Positions 10,871 to 24,450 of a DNA stretch of 64,000 bases are shown here, one piece after another. The notes under the pieces are model-generated. The model did no database searches, was not told the DNA's origin, and worked only from the letters and a program-made list of their open reading frames with translations. Each line of letters begins with the position of its first letter. The stretch's first letter is position 1. The stretch spans positions 22,983,001 to 23,047,000 of the forward strand of contig CM032128.1 in NCBI GenBank assembly GCA_018894105.1, in the 5' to 3' direction. Made by a program: the position numbers and the translations under genes. Origin of the DNA: Jacaranda mimosifolia. Lineage: Eukaryota; Streptophyta; Magnoliopsida; Lamiales; Bignoniaceae.

Positions 10871-13170
10871 AAATATTGCATGCTTAGCCAGCAAGTTGGC
10901 CCGTTTAGCCCAGTAGCTGGGCCAGCCCACAACCTTTCATGATTCGCGAGCTGAGCTAATTTCGAGATGCAAAATTTCAGCTCAGGATGGATTTTCAAGT
11001 GAATCAGTCCCGCCCAGCCCATATTAAAAAATTAAATGAGCCAACTGCATTGATTTTTTTCGCGGGCGGGGTCGACTAGCCCGGCCCGTTTTAACACCTC
11101 TACCGTTGGTCCATTCCACCATGTCATCTTTCTTAACCGATCCCAGGGCCCAACCCTAAGGGCATTAATCATATTCATATGTGTCATGTAGCATGTCCAA
11201 CAGTAATTCAAATAACACTCAATTCACCATGATAAGCAAGTAATCATTAAATTAGCATTAAGCTTATCCAAGGATAGACATGGCAAAGATAGAAAAATCT
11301 ATTTCGAAATCTATTTTTTGGTTTTCATCACATGATCACCAATTTCAGGTAAATGATATAAATAAAATTTAATAGGAATCATAATTAGCATAAAGTGGGG
11401 ATGTGTGGCAAACTTCTCAATACATAGATTGAAAGGAATTAAGCGACCAAGATAAATAACAAGTATATATGTTCTTTCCCTAGCAAAGAAATCTCGTACT
11501 ATTGAGTATAAACACACCTAGCTAATACAGAGGAGTCCCTAGTTGTATGGTCGCTCAGGTCTTGGCTTTCCTAATCAACCGAGAACTGTCAGAAAATAAC
11601 CCAAGTTATCATCCTATCAATCCTCTGAATCTTAAATATAAATATAGTTAATGCCTTTATCAAACTTAAGATTATTTTGACACAATTCCGTTAGTCTCGG
11701 TTTCATATCTAAATATTTAAGATGATTAAATTTTGTAGTTCTTGAGTGGCTATCTCCAATAAGCTCCATTCATCTCTTCACTTATTTTACGGTTCGTGCT
11801 AAGGGTCCAGGCTCCTAAACCAATTGGGTTTTTACGAGTTATCACATCCAGGTCGACAATTTGTCCTTGTTGTACCATTCATATAATTTGATCTTTAGAT
11901 TAAGTTGAACTATATTTCATTCACAACATACTATATCATCGGTCTAGGGGTAAATCTTTTGATCAACCTCTCTTAACTTACTAAACATAGAATTATAATC
12001 AATTTTGTTTGATATTTACCAATCAATCATCATCTCAATTGAAATTTCATTTCAATAATCCTAATTTTAATTAACATTGAATTAAAAGTGTAAAAATTAA
12101 TCAAATTTAACATTAAACTTGAAATTTACCCAAATTGGATCAAATCAAGATCCAATTTCAAGCTAGAACTAGCCCAGACGAGTCCGAAATTTAATTTTGT
12201 ACAGCTGTCTAAAAATTGCTGCCATGCATCGTTGCTAAAGATGAAACTGTTAGCACTAGCATACACGTCTCATCAAGCCCAACAAAACGCCCTGATTATT
12301 TCCTAGTTCTACCACCTTCACGTTGGCAAATTGAGCTAAAACGTTTGCGAAGCCTTAATCTGTCGCCGCCATACTGCCACTTCAATTCCTTCGCCACCGC
12401 TGGTCAAAACACCAAATTGACACTACCACTAGCTTGCCCATGCCCTCGCAACCAAAACCCACCTAAACCCACTCACTTTCCGCAACCGAAAATAGTAGAA
12501 CCACCAACCCGCCACCATCTCGCCATCGGCCTCATGGTAACCGGAGATTTCCTTAGTGGTTTTCAATGTCTTTGATATGGTTTCGCTCGCCTCAACAAGA
12601 GAAAACTTCATACCGAGTTAGTTTTAGGTTTTACGATCGTTTTTCGGCTGTTCGCACGTCGGGCACGGAGTGGGGTTGTTTTTGCAAATTTGACTAAATT
12701 TTATCCTTCACCTTTTATACATAAAGTTACTTTCCAAATATTCATTTTGCCCCCAAAACTTTCCCACCGACTTCAAATTGGTCCTAATCTTTCAATTTAT
12801 CCCCAAAGTTCTATTTTTTCATTTATTTGTCCCCCAATATTTAGAACTTCAATCAATCAAGTCCTTATTCTATTTACAATTCAGTTCGTATAGTTCTATT
12901 TATTGCACATTGACCCCATACAACTATTCATTTAAGCAACTAAGTTCAAATTTATTTTAAAGCCCTTAAACTTTTATTCTGCTCATCATATTGACCCTCT
13001 AACTTTTATAATTTTATAAAATTAAGTCCTTCTCTCATTTATAATTTAATCCCTCCATCATTAATATTTAAATCTAGATTTTAGTTAAATCTAATTCAAA
13101 ATTAATCTAGCCAAATTTATTGATTTCACATTTCGTTATATTTTAGAATTTCAAAATTACAGGTGTTACA

Positions 13171-13963
13171 CTTACAAATTAAAATATTTCTTAATAATCT
13201 ATATAACTTTGATAAGTAAATTTTTTATGGGATTATTTTATTATTTTCAAAATTATCAAATAACATGTATGATGTTAAAAAGTAAGACCCTAAGAGTAAA
13301 AATAAATAAATAAAATGGCTCAATTAAATAAATAACAATTAAGTAAAATGCCAATAAGCTCTATAAATTAAACCTATTAAGATGGACACCTAAACCCAAA
13401 TAAGCCGAAGCCCACTAAGGGCACTATAAATATCATCTTGAAAGTCAAAATAGACACGAAAAATTATTTACTATAAATATCGAGTTTTGACTCTACACAA
13501 ATAAGTTTCAGAGCATAAACTCTCACAAATTAGCTAACTTATGGAAAAGACTATAGCTCCACTTCCGAGCAATATTAGTGTGTTATATAAATGATCATAA
13601 AATCATGAGTAATTTTCTAATATTCAATTCATAATATAATACCAATCTTTAATAGATTTCTTTTATAAATATAAAATAAACAAATAATTTAGTATCATAC
13701 TTAGTTTCAATCAAACTTTTTTGATCAGGTACTGTTACATTCAAATATTATTATTTCTGAGAGTGGCATGTCTTAGTATATTGGGTGACTGTTTTGGTCA
13801 TAACTTGGCTAGTAATGTTCCTGAGTAGGATTTTCAACTTCTCTTAGGTCATAGGTAGAATAGAATCTCAGGAAAAAGGTGCTTGTTGTGCGAGCATCTC
13901 CTTTAGTGTAGGTTGAGCATTAAGAGTTGGCTTCGACTCTTGTAGCAGCGGTGCTCCAAATCT
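13171..13963. other. Unassigned stretch between two LTRs
   Basis: The first ~550 bp are AT-rich with no repeat I recognise. From about 13740 the composition becomes more balanced. No frame is long or has a recognisable motif. Together with 16861-17210 it is the sequence into which the solo LTR inserted. Confidence 0.4.
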
Positions 13964-15827
13964 GTAACACCCCTAAAATTCGGTATTTTAAGAAAATAAA
14001 GGTTTAGAAATCAAGATATTGGTTGGTCGGATTTTAGGGCCCAAAAAATAAATTAAAAGGACTTAATTGTATGAAAATTGAAAGTTTTAGGGTCAAATTG
14101 CAATTTGAGAAGACTTGATTGACCAACAATTGAAAGTTTTTTGGGTCAAAATGAGAATATTTTAGGTCAAATGGGTGAATGGTTTGCACTAAGGAGGTTA
14201 GGGACTGAAACTGAAAGGTGGAAATACTTTTGGGGGTCTAATTGTAAGCTTAAGCAAAGTTTTAGGGGCAAAAACAGAATATCAAAATAGTTTATATATA
14301 TCATTAAAGGCCAAAACGTTGTCTAATTTCCACATGCACACCACATCTCTTGCTCATGTGATTTCTTCTTGGCAGCGGCGAAACCCAACATATTACCTAC
14401 CATTTTGTTCCTCTCAGCAGAAGGAACACGTTGGTGCCATTTTCATCCAAAACCCAACGGCGAAGCGACCTAAAATTGAATTTGAAGGTGAGCTTGGGGC
14501 GGGGTGGTGGTCCCGATGTCACCGGTGACTGAAGCTTGGATTGGAATAATGGGTTTTGTTAGGTTTATCTCAAGGATCATGCCAGTGTCTTCAATTTTGG
14601 GAACGGACCACCGGAGCGGGCGAAATTGAAGAAAAATAAGTACGGCAGCGAGAGGCGGTGCTGTGGCATTTTCTGGCCAATTGAAGGCCTTCCTGGTGGT
14701 GGATGTAGAAATTGTTTGGGGCATTGGATTTCTCTTGTTGAAACGCATTGAACAATGGTAATGGTGAGCTTTTCCAGCGGTAGTGCAGAGACAGAATCTT
14801 CATCTTATCGCAAGGAATACATGCATGGAATCTGATCATGGAAATTAAGCCTCAATAATAAGATATTGGGTAAATGGCCGAAATTGGGTTTAAAGTTATG
14901 CGCATGTGTACGCATATACCTTCAAATTCTTGCGATATATTGTACAAACGAAAAACACGTGATTTAATTTGGAAATTGAGAATTATATAAGTTAGTGGAC
15001 CTGGATCTAGTTATATTATGTGATAACCATGATTAATTAAGTTAATTAGGTGATGAAAATCCTAATTTTGTAGATTTGAGACCTAAGTAATAAAATTAGG
15101 TTACTGAGGACAATTGGACTGTTATTATTAAATTGATGTGATATTACGAGGTTAATTATGTAATTAATGACTAGGTTACATCATTTCATTGGAACCAATG
15201 TGAACCCTATGCCTATTTTGGTAATACTAGCTTAATTAGCACGTTTCGTATCAATAGTACTGATGAGCCCTAACTACAGTATTAATCGTGTAACTAGTGA
15301 TTTTAGACTGTTAATAGTATAATTGTGATTTTAGGGTTGAATGTGGATTTTAACAGTACATATACTCTTTTGGGTAAGTGATGAAGAAGTGGGTCCTCCT
15401 GACTAATAGACTGCTGATTGTGGTTGCCTTTTTCTGAGACTATAGAGGTAAGGGTCTAACCTCTTGGGTAATTGTTTGTATGCCCTGTGAGGGTCTGTTA
15501 ATCTAGCACTTTCTCATATCTATCTATTATTGTGATAAACCCTTGTGAGAGTTTCTATTTTTGTATTAACTGCATCGTGTTATTGAAATCTGTAAACTGG
15601 TTGAGATCTCGATTGTTATCTGTTATTTGATGTGTACACCCTAGTGAGGGTTATCGCTTGTTATTAACTATGAATCCTGTCTGTTCTGGCATCCAAAACT
15701 CTTGCCTATTATCTGTATCGCCCTATTGCCTGTTACTATCTTGTTATTTGTACTATCCTGTAATGTTATCTATTGCCTTCTCGGCACACTTGTTGTCCGT
15801 TAAAGCTTTAAATGGCCATGTTGGCTT

Positions 15828-15934
15828 AACTGATTGATTGATATGACTGATTGATTGATTGATTGATTGACCGATCGACTGATTGATTGACTAACTGATC
15901 ATCTGACTAACTCATTGATTGATTGACTGACTGG
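15828..15934. repeat. TGAT/TGAC tetranucleotide array in solo LTR
   Basis: About 25 imperfect copies of TGAT, with TGAC and CGAT variants, form a short microsatellite within the LTR. I do not see it in the other LTR copies of this window, so it probably expanded at this locus. Confidence 0.7.
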
Positions 15935-16360
15935 TATAAGGAGAATCTAATATGCCTATCTTGTTCTGATTCGTTATATGGCATATGTTACTCGGGATTA
16001 TTTTGTTTTGATTGTATTTCGAATTATTTGTAATATGCTTATGGAACAACAAGAATGGTGTAGTTTCTTGGTCTAGATCAGGTTGTTGTCCAGTCCAAAT
16101 GAGCCGTCTGTATTTTCTCCCGAACTGATTCGATTGAGACTGACCATTCCTCCCGAACTGATTCGGTTGAAATGATCCCTGACTGTTCGAGCCGCTATTC
16201 ACAACTCCAAAGCTAGTACCTACTAAAGACCTTGAATTTGTTAATGCCCGTATTCTGTTACGTTCATGATCCGATTGCATTGTTTGTTAAATTATAAAAT
16301 GTCGAATTGTTTCTTCTTCAGCAGAGCCCTTATGATTTATTACTGATTGTTATCCTTACT

Positions 16361-16375
16361 AAGTCCTTTGGACTT
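16361..16375. promoter_or_regulatory. Short inverted repeat in solo LTR
   Basis: AAGTCC-TTT-GGACTT, perfect 6-bp arms, followed by ACCCC. It is about 485 bp from the LTR end, comparable to the positions of the related motifs at 6000, 31923 and 36901. Confidence 0.5.
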
Positions 16376-16860
16376 ACCCCCTGGTATTTCATTGATTTTC
16401 TTAGACAGGAATAGGTGACGAACTTGAACTACAGGCTTGGATCGGCGAACACATTTTATAATAGAAAAATGGTTGTATATGCTTATGGGTACTTTTAGAC
16501 ATTTTGTATACCCTAGAGATGTTGTGGCATCTTAGGTCTGAATTTAACATCTGCAGGGTGTATATATATCATGTTGAATATTATGAGATCAGTTATGGTT
16601 TGTATATAGTACTTTTGATAAGGTTTGCTTAAGATGAAATCTACTGCTATTTAGTATGTATGAAACGATGAATGATGCGATCTATCATGGCATGTAAATT
16701 ATACTTTTGTTAAGGTTTGTTTAGGTTGAAGCTCATTGCTATCTCTGATAATTTTGAAAAAAAATTCTGATGGGCCTATTGTTCGATGTATGGGTTTTGA
16801 AACTAAGACTAAATTGAGTGGCACCTCAGCTTAGGGGCTATCCCGAGATGGAGCGTTACA

Positions 16861-19501
16861 AAATTGGTGATTCTCTACATTTTCTGATGTTGGGGCCATC
16901 TGGTTGTTGGGGTCATGAGCTCTTGACCTTGTCCCACTTCATTAGAGTTCCAACAAACAGCGCTAAAATGATAGTAATCGAAAATAGAGTGAGGCCTTTA
17001 TTTTGATGGACAATAGTTTGCTGGTTCTTTTTCTCTATAACGCATGTAGAGATATCTCTGTTTATCGAAAGTTCTTAAAAGTTTGCAGTTCTTTTGGGAA
17101 TGATTTCTTATGCCTAAGTTTTTTTTCTGGAGGCTTTGTATTTATAGTTCTTTTCTTAATGCGCTCGAGCACATTAAGGTTTTCGATACCTTCTTGATAG
17201 GCTTAATTAATTTGAGCTCTCCATCCCTTTTACTTAATTATTTTATTTAGTCAATTGGGCATGTTTTAATCTTTTTACTCTTTTACTCTTACAGACTTGA
17301 TTAGTCATATCAATAAGGAAAATCAATTCCAATACATTACGGTAGATTCTGACAGGTATTTAGGAAAGATAATCTCAATACTAAGGCAATGATTTAGCAC
17401 ATAATTTTATCATAATCAAAACTAAGTTTAAATCATCAAAAGAGTTAACAAAAACTTTTTCACAAAATCACAATGTATAAATATCAAAGACAATGAAAAT
17501 ATCATGTTCATCACGACATCATCATATCTATAATGGCAATGCTTATATTAAAAAAAAAAAAAAAACCCAATAAATTGAAGGCAATTCTAACAAAAGAATA
17601 TAATGTCTAAACTGAAGAAAAAATGATGATCAATATTGAAAAGAAAAAAAATTACTACACAATAAAAAATCAATTCAAATCAAGGATGAAAATTGAGTTA
17701 CATTATTTTACAAGATAATTGTTATACAAAATAAAATTTAATGACAGATATAGGAAGATATATAATTAGATATTACTATTCTTTTACAAATAATTATTAT
17801 TTGGATTATAAAAAAATTTATAAACAAAAATAAAAGAAAAAATGTCAAACTCTCGATGTATGGTATGACTAACTTTGATTTGTCAAAATCTTGATTATAA
17901 AATTTTTAAGAAAAATTTATTATTTTCACTTATGAATATTAAAAGAAATAAAAAAAATTTAAAAATTTGCAATTATTTTTAATTTATGATTTTCTATAAA
18001 TTATCATTACCTTAAGTTTCATCTATCCACTATTTTTTTCTTTTGAATATTTCCATTATACTTGACACCAATTGCATGTTCTAAGTTAAGGATATTACAT
18101 GCTTCTTATTTATTTACTTTTTTCATGTTCAAATCATGAGAGTTCATGAAAACTTTATGCAAATAAAATAAGTATTTAAATTAAAAAATAAATATGCCAA
18201 AATAAGTTTTATTAAATAAAATTAGGAATATAACTCTAAATTTTTTGTAAATTTTTAGTTATAAATATATTTCCCTTATTTTTGTCTCTTTTCTCATTAT
18301 TTACCTTGTGAACTTCAAAAGTATATTTCTATCCAAGAAAATAGTAGAGATTTTAATGTCTTGATGGATAAATAACAAAGGACTTGAATAGACAATAGAG
18401 AATTTAAATAAATCGCGAAGTATTTATTTTTCGATAGTATTTTGAAATAATATATGGATTGTTCCTCTGCCTCATCATTGAGATGTCTCTTCATATAAAT
18501 AAAACCCCTCACTATGTGTTTAGTGCATTGAGAATAAATTTACTAACTCAAAGATTTTATTTTTTTACTAACATCTCATGTAACTAAATAACAAAAAGTG
18601 TCTTTTTAAATTTTCCAAAAACAAAACTATTATTTATTAACATAAAATAGGAATTTCATTTGAAAATTTTAAATTCTGAAGATAAAAACTAATTATTTGA
18701 TAACATAAAATGAATTTCATGTGAAAATGTTAAATTTTGAAGATAATTTGTATAACTTGATTTAATTGTAGAATATCAAGAACTACTAACTATAAATTTG
18801 CAGATTATACAAAGATTCTTAAAATTATCAAAATATAAAAATTAATAAGAAAGGAAATAAATGAAGGAACCAAATAGTTTTTATTTAATACTGTTAAACT
18901 ATATATGTAAAAATATATAATTTAATATGAATATAAGTAAACTATTTTTTCCTTGAAAGTATGATCTCATTAATAATGTAGTGGCCATAGTAACAATTTT
19001 TATAATACTTGAAGATTTAAAATGCTATTATTTATTAATATGATAAGGTTTATTTATTTTTGTTTATGGATTTATTTTATCATTTTAAACATCATTAGTA
19101 ACATATTTTGCATATACTGTAAATTATTATAAAACAATAAAAATTTTAATTTTTAATTTAATGCATGCCACTTATTAATATCTTATTAGATACGAAATAT
19201 ACAAATAATTTAATACAATTCCTAGTTCTTATAAAATCTTACAGATCAATGCTATTCCTAGAAATATTATGTATATAACATACTCTCTCATAAATGTTTA
19301 TTAAATAAAAAATATATAAATGAATGTATATGATATAAATATTTAAAATGTGCAAATACATTTACTCAAAATTGTAAAGAACGAGTCTATTTCAAGTGTT
19401 TATTATCAAGTTTTTGAAAATTTCAACTAGACCAATAATGTATTTATCGATGTTATTATAAAAAAAAAAGGTTGTTTTATGTCTAAAATGGAAGTTTTAT
19501 T
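16861..19501. other. Unassigned, mostly AT-rich stretch
   Basis: The first ~350 bp have balanced composition and continue the sequence broken by the solo LTR. From about 17210 it becomes extremely AT-rich with poly-A runs (for example near 17550). No frame shows a domain. The last part (from about 19260) appears to belong to the decayed tandem array described below. Confidence 0.4.
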
Positions 19502-22500
19502 TGTTGAATATAATAGGTCTAAGAGGGGGTGAATTAAGCCAAAAGCAAATTTATTGTCAAAAAGAATAACAGTATTAAACTAGAAGTTTCAAATGGAATA
19601 ACACAATTTAAAGATAATGAAAAGGTAAATGAGACACCAAATTTATAGTGGTTCGACAAGCCTAATCCAGTATCTAAGCTTTCACTTAGGATTTTAATGT
19701 GCAAGAGTTCACTAAGAATTCCAAAGAGAATTAGTATAAATGAGTTCAATGAATATGAACAAGCAAAATAAAACCAATTAAAACTATGTCAAACAAACCA
19801 ATACAGTAGAAGGGAAGGAATATTCCAAGATCCCTAGATCAGAAGACTGTATGACTAATGGTAGTTCCAGCTGGAAGTAAACAACACACCCTTTTCTTTT
19901 CTCCAACATGGTAGTTTAAGAAAGTTGATGATTAGAGCTAAATATTACTGTAAGCAAATGCTTGTTCTTCTGAGTTCTTCTTTTTAGAATTAAATAGTAG
20001 ACCTTTGTTCATGCTTCGGATGTTCCAATGGTAACTTTCCATAGGTAGGCTTCAACAATAACTTACCATGTGTCGATGCGAATAATCAATCAAAGCAGAT
20101 ATTCAGCGTTCATTTGTATTCTTAATATGTTCTTTCCATGTATAAGAGATTAGCAATATTTTTCCCAAATAATATACTAACTAAAGATGGAAACAGATTG
20201 TGAATTATTGTATTAAAGGAATTAAATGTATCATCATCATATATCAAAATAATAATCCTAACAATATTTTTGTTTTTTAACATAGTTCGACCTTTAAATA
20301 TTTCAACAATGAAAATTGACAATGTAAGAATAAATTGAAGAGTTCAACATAAAAAAAGTAGTTAGGATATCAATTTTATAGATATCCAAATTTAGCCTTT
20401 AAATTATCCTTTAGAAGTGATAATCCAATAAGATTAAAATTGTATTTTTCACAAAATTTACAAATTCACAAATTCATATTATGAATATTCCATCCTCCAT
20501 TATCTTTTTTATCATATTAAGTGTTTAAATCAACCTTATCTTTACTCAATAATTAAAATTATTTTATATATAAATTTTGGGTAACTCAAAATATTATTGC
20601 GCGCGTAAAAATCGCATGCATTAACTACTCGTATACCTTAAAAAAGATTGCATCAGATATTAATACTGTGTTAAGTTTTGAAAAACAAAAAAGCTTTTTA
20701 GTTGAAATTTTTAATAATACAAAAATAAAATTGAGAGATAATGGAAGTTGCGGAAGTAATCTCACATGTTTATTATATATTTTACATTCAAACGAAAAAT
20801 ATTAGTTATATTCTGAATATAGGATTTTAATCTAAAAATATTTTGCATATTTAGAAAAAATATCTTAAGAATAATTAAATATGAAAAGCTTTTGATAAGT
20901 TCAATACTTACACATCAATCAATACGAAATTATTAATAAATAAATGATTTGATATTTCATAAAAATAAATATATTATCCTTCTTATAAGAAATTGGTAAG
21001 TTGTAAAGATTTTAAATCATAATATATGAAAGATACTCATGGTTGCTAAGTTGTATTTTTCCTCATAAAATATATTGAATATAAATCATTTATAAAATTA
21101 TATACATTTTAAATTCTAAATTGTTGAGGAGACACTAATTGAATTAATAAATAAATATAATTCAACTCAAAATAAAGATATTATATTTCTAAAATACCGA
21201 AAAGATTATTGGATAAAAAAATAGTTTATTTATTTTCACATAACTTAAATTGTCAACTACTTTGTTTAGATAAAATTTTAAATTGTTCTTGGAATTAAAA
21301 TATATAGTTAAATTAAAAAAATAAAAATATCTATTTTTTTGTAAAAAAATTAACCTTTATATTTTCTTAATTAAATTATTGAATTTTAAGTATATACTTA
21401 TAGATAATCTCAGTGTGTCTACTTTATGAATCATTTTTCATCATGTCAAGTTATGAAAAAATATTTTTAGTTATAAAAATTGTCAAAGTATAAGTTATTA
21501 AAATAATATATATACATATTATACAAAAGAGCATTTTGTTTAGTAATGAATTTTAAGTTTCTAATTGCGTATGCGTGATATAAATAATTTATTTACACTT
21601 GATTATCTATATATTGATAGTGAAATAAAATATTTTTTATAAGAATACTACAAAAATAAGTAAATATTTAGTTAAGTGAAATATAGATACCAAGTATAAT
21701 TAAGTAAATTCCACATAAAAAAAGGTATAATTAAGTAATTAATATATATATATATATATATATATTTATTAAATCCATTGATTAAATGAATTTGATATAA
21801 AAAATGCATATTTTTTTCTTTATTCATTTGATAAGAAAATTAGATTAATTTCAACCACTTAGCAAAATAATATACTTCATAAAATGACACTATTCTATTG
21901 GATTATTCAAATATAATGCACACAAAAATAATATATTTTATCTAGAGAATCGAAAAAAATTGTAGCACGAAAAATAGTAAAATATAAATTCAATAACTAA
22001 TTTTTTTTAATTTTAAATTTATGTAAGGAGATAAAATATTAAATTTATGATTATGAATTTTTGAATTTTTATAATGAAATAAAATCTATCACTATGAACA
22101 CTTTAAAATTATCCTGCATGGATAAAAATTAATCTTGCAATTAGGATAAATGCAACATGAGGTTTTAGTTGTAACGGATAAGTTAGTTGATTAAAATAAA
22201 ACTAAAAAAAAACTATAAATCAATGAAAATGCTTTAAGTTAATTAAAAAACTTAAAATTCTAAAAATTCATAATTTGGTCAAAGTTGCATAATTGTAATA
22301 AATAAAATTGTGCTATATATATATATATATATAATAGTATACATATGCAAAACATTCTTCATGACTTATTACCAAGTAAAAAAAATACAAAAAAATGTAC
22401 AATATACAAATATAAAATTGTGTAAATAAAAGTAATGAAAATCTAAAAATTTATATCATTTGCCATTTAAATGGTCATTTATCAAGTTCTTGAAAAGAAT

Positions 22501-24450
22501 TCAACTATGTCAACTATAGATGTCTCCTATAAAAAAAATTTCTTCAAATAATTGAGAATGAGTTCTCCATTATTATGTTGTTAAAAAATTAAAAAACAAT
22601 TAATAGAAAATTTTGATAATATAAGAATGAAATCAGAGTTTATAGATATTGTGGTAAGTAAGTTTTTATATTTGAAATAGATTCTAAAGTCATATTGTAT
22701 TATTTCTTATATTCTATATATATGATTTTATCTAAAATTATTTAACATATCTAGAAAAGTTCATTACAAAAATAATATAATTTCAAAATTTTAATAAATT
22801 GAGGACTTACATATCAACTAATAAATAATTAATTATTTTTTTTAATTTTAAAATCTTTTACTAATTAAGGAATTGTTAAATTAATTATCCGCATAAATCA
22901 GTGCATCAACTTCTCATAATTTAAGCAAGTCAAAATATAAGATATAATCATGATTTTTTAAGTATTTTATAACTTTTCAATTATATTTTGTATAATTTTT
23001 TTTTTTGAAAAGTAGGTATATTTAAAATTTTAAGTTGTCAGGAAAAAAATATTTAATTAAGATACATGTAAAAATAATTTGTTTGGTCAAATCATTGAAT
23101 AGTTTTGTATTAAAAAATAATTAAATAATATATTATCTAAACTGAAAATAAAGTGATTATATCTGTATAAATACAAAGAAGAATTTATTAAATACAAAAA
23201 AATACTTGTTATTTTAAAGTAACATAGTTATCAAATATTTTATTTGTATAAATTTTGTACTTTTTTATAAAAAATTGTATAAGTAAATTAAAAATAAAAA
23301 TATATAATTCTTTAGATGAAAATTTAAGGTTAATATTTTTTAAAACCCACCTTTATTAAACAGTTCAACTTGTTTACTTCATACATTTATTTTTCATTAT
23401 ATCAAGGCACAATTTTTTTTAATATTTAAATTTTTTAAAGTAATTATAAATTATTAAAATACAAAATATTTCAATTATTTAAAAAAGTATTTATTTTATT
23501 AATACAATTTGGGTTCTAACTGTATATACATAATTTTCTATTGAATAATTATATATGTTTTATTTTAACAGGTAGAACAAGATAAACAAATGACGCTGAC
23601 AAAGGAGCAATTGTGGTTGATTAAATTTTTTGGGGAAATTTTGATTTTTAGTTTATTGCAGAAAAGGAGAAAAGAAAATTAAAGATAAAGAAGAAGAAAT
23701 CCACATAAATCTCAATTTTGCTTTTATTTACTGGAAGATAAATAAAGTTATTTTTTATAAAAATATTAGAAACAAATAAAGATGGAATAAACTTACCAAA
23801 ACACATGATGTTATACATAAACATAAAATCTTTCTTTTTATATGCACATAACTAGAAATGGGAAAATTACATAATGCTAATGAATTTATTATGAAAAAGT
23901 ATATAGTATTTATTTATTTAATAAGTAAATTGGAATAAATTCAACCAAATAATAAAATATTGCAATTTATTTGAAAATTTTGAAAAATCACCTTATTCAA
24001 GGTACACTATTCAAATATGAAGTTTATAAAAATTCCTACTTTGTCTAGATAAATTGAAAGAATTGCAACTAAAATAATAGTAAAATTAAAATTAAGACCA
24101 AAGATAAATTCTTATATGAACATATAAAAATATTTGAAAATAGTAATGGAAAGGAATATATGAAATGCACGCCATTGAAATTAAAAAATAAATATATACA
24201 TTTCATGTTAATATTTTTAAATAACATAAATTACAATTCTAAATCCATCATAATCAACTTTGATTTTAAATAAATATTGAAGAAATGATAAAGTTATTTT
24301 GCATATTTAAAAGAGCTTATTTTAAAAATAACTAAATTCAAAAAACCTATGATAAGTTTAGGACTTAATTACATGTCAACAACTACAAAATTATTTATTT
24401 ATTAAATTTTACACTCTTTTTACAAGAAAGTAATAATTTTTTAAATAACA
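19260..24450. repeat. Decayed AT-rich tandem array, unit ~1.5-2.1 kb
   Basis: A segment GATTTTAA...GCATATTTAGAAAA...GATAAGTT...ACTTACACATCAA recurs at about 20823, 22724 and 24262. A second landmark (CATCATGTCAAG / CATTATATCAAG context) recurs at about 21415 and 23370, and a third (TTTCAACCACTTAGCAAAATAAT-like context) at about 21826 and 23920. Order is kept and spacing is 1.5-2.1 kb. A further landmark at 19390 and 22476 is about 3.1 kb apart, which falls to about 2.2 kb if the LTR at 19502-20349 is removed. No coding capacity was seen. The copies are heavily diverged. Confidence 0.5.
19502..20349 (-). repeat. Copia-type solo LTR
   Basis: The left end TGTTGAATATAATAGG leads into TCTAAGAGGGGGTGAATTAA, the inverse of the CACCCCCTCTTAG signature that ends many plant Copia LTRs; the same signature is in this window's Copia right LTR near 63497. 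The proposed right end is TTCAACA at 20343-20349, giving an 848 bp unit with TGTTGAA/TTCAACA termini. Flanks (TTATT, TAAAA) do not form a clear duplication, so the right boundary is uncertain. No internal domain adjoins. Confidence 0.55.

Larger units (their letters stand above)
6528..11102 (-). mobile_element. hAT transposon inserted in LTR of element A
   Basis: The ends are terminal inverted repeats of about 26 bp: TAGAGGGGTCAAATAGGCCG at the left and, reading inward on the minus strand, TAGAGGTGTTAAAACGGGCC at the right. The insertion is flanked by CCGTTGGTC at 6519-6527 and 11103-11111, an 8-9 bp target duplication as expected for hAT (8 bp). Removing it joins the LTR cleanly. It is 4575 bp long and encodes a broken hAT transposase on the minus strand, holds a nested MITE at 7236-7755 and has subterminal repeats. 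It is probably Ac-type by TIR style and BED finger; the subfamily is not settled. Confidence 0.9.
5723..13170 (-). repeat. 5' LTR of element A, split by a hAT insertion
   Basis: The LTR runs from TATAGCGCCCC (a decayed TGTAACGCCCC) to GGTGTTACA. Without the inserted hAT (6528-11102) and one target duplication it is about 2.86 kb, close to the 2.93 kb LTR of element B and the 2.90 kb solo LTR at 13964-16860. Its inner 1 kb matches the left LTR at 1-970. The flank on the right is CTTAC; the matching left flank lies outside the window. Frames such as 12216-12575 are LTR sequence: the same stretch is interrupted in the left copy. Confidence 0.75.
13964..16860 (+). repeat. Solo LTR, same family as elements A and B
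   Basis: The sequence runs from TGTAACACCCC to GGAGCGTTACA (2897 bp) and is flanked by AAATC and AAATT, a 5-bp target duplication with one change. Its start matches the inverted right end of the element B LTR (AATTCGGTATTTT and the following ~130 bp), and its end (GGCACCTCAGCTTAGGGG) matches the inverted start of that LTR. No primer site or polypurine tract adjoins it, so it is a solo LTR left by recombination. A TATATATA stretch near 14291 is a possible promoter. Frames inside (for example 14319-14528 and 15912-16280) are LTR sequence. Confidence 0.8.

Noticed and set aside
12216..12575. A 119-codon plus-strand frame that looks like a small gene
   Set aside because: It lies in the LTR of element A; the homologous stretch at 1-370 is interrupted, so it is not conserved as coding.
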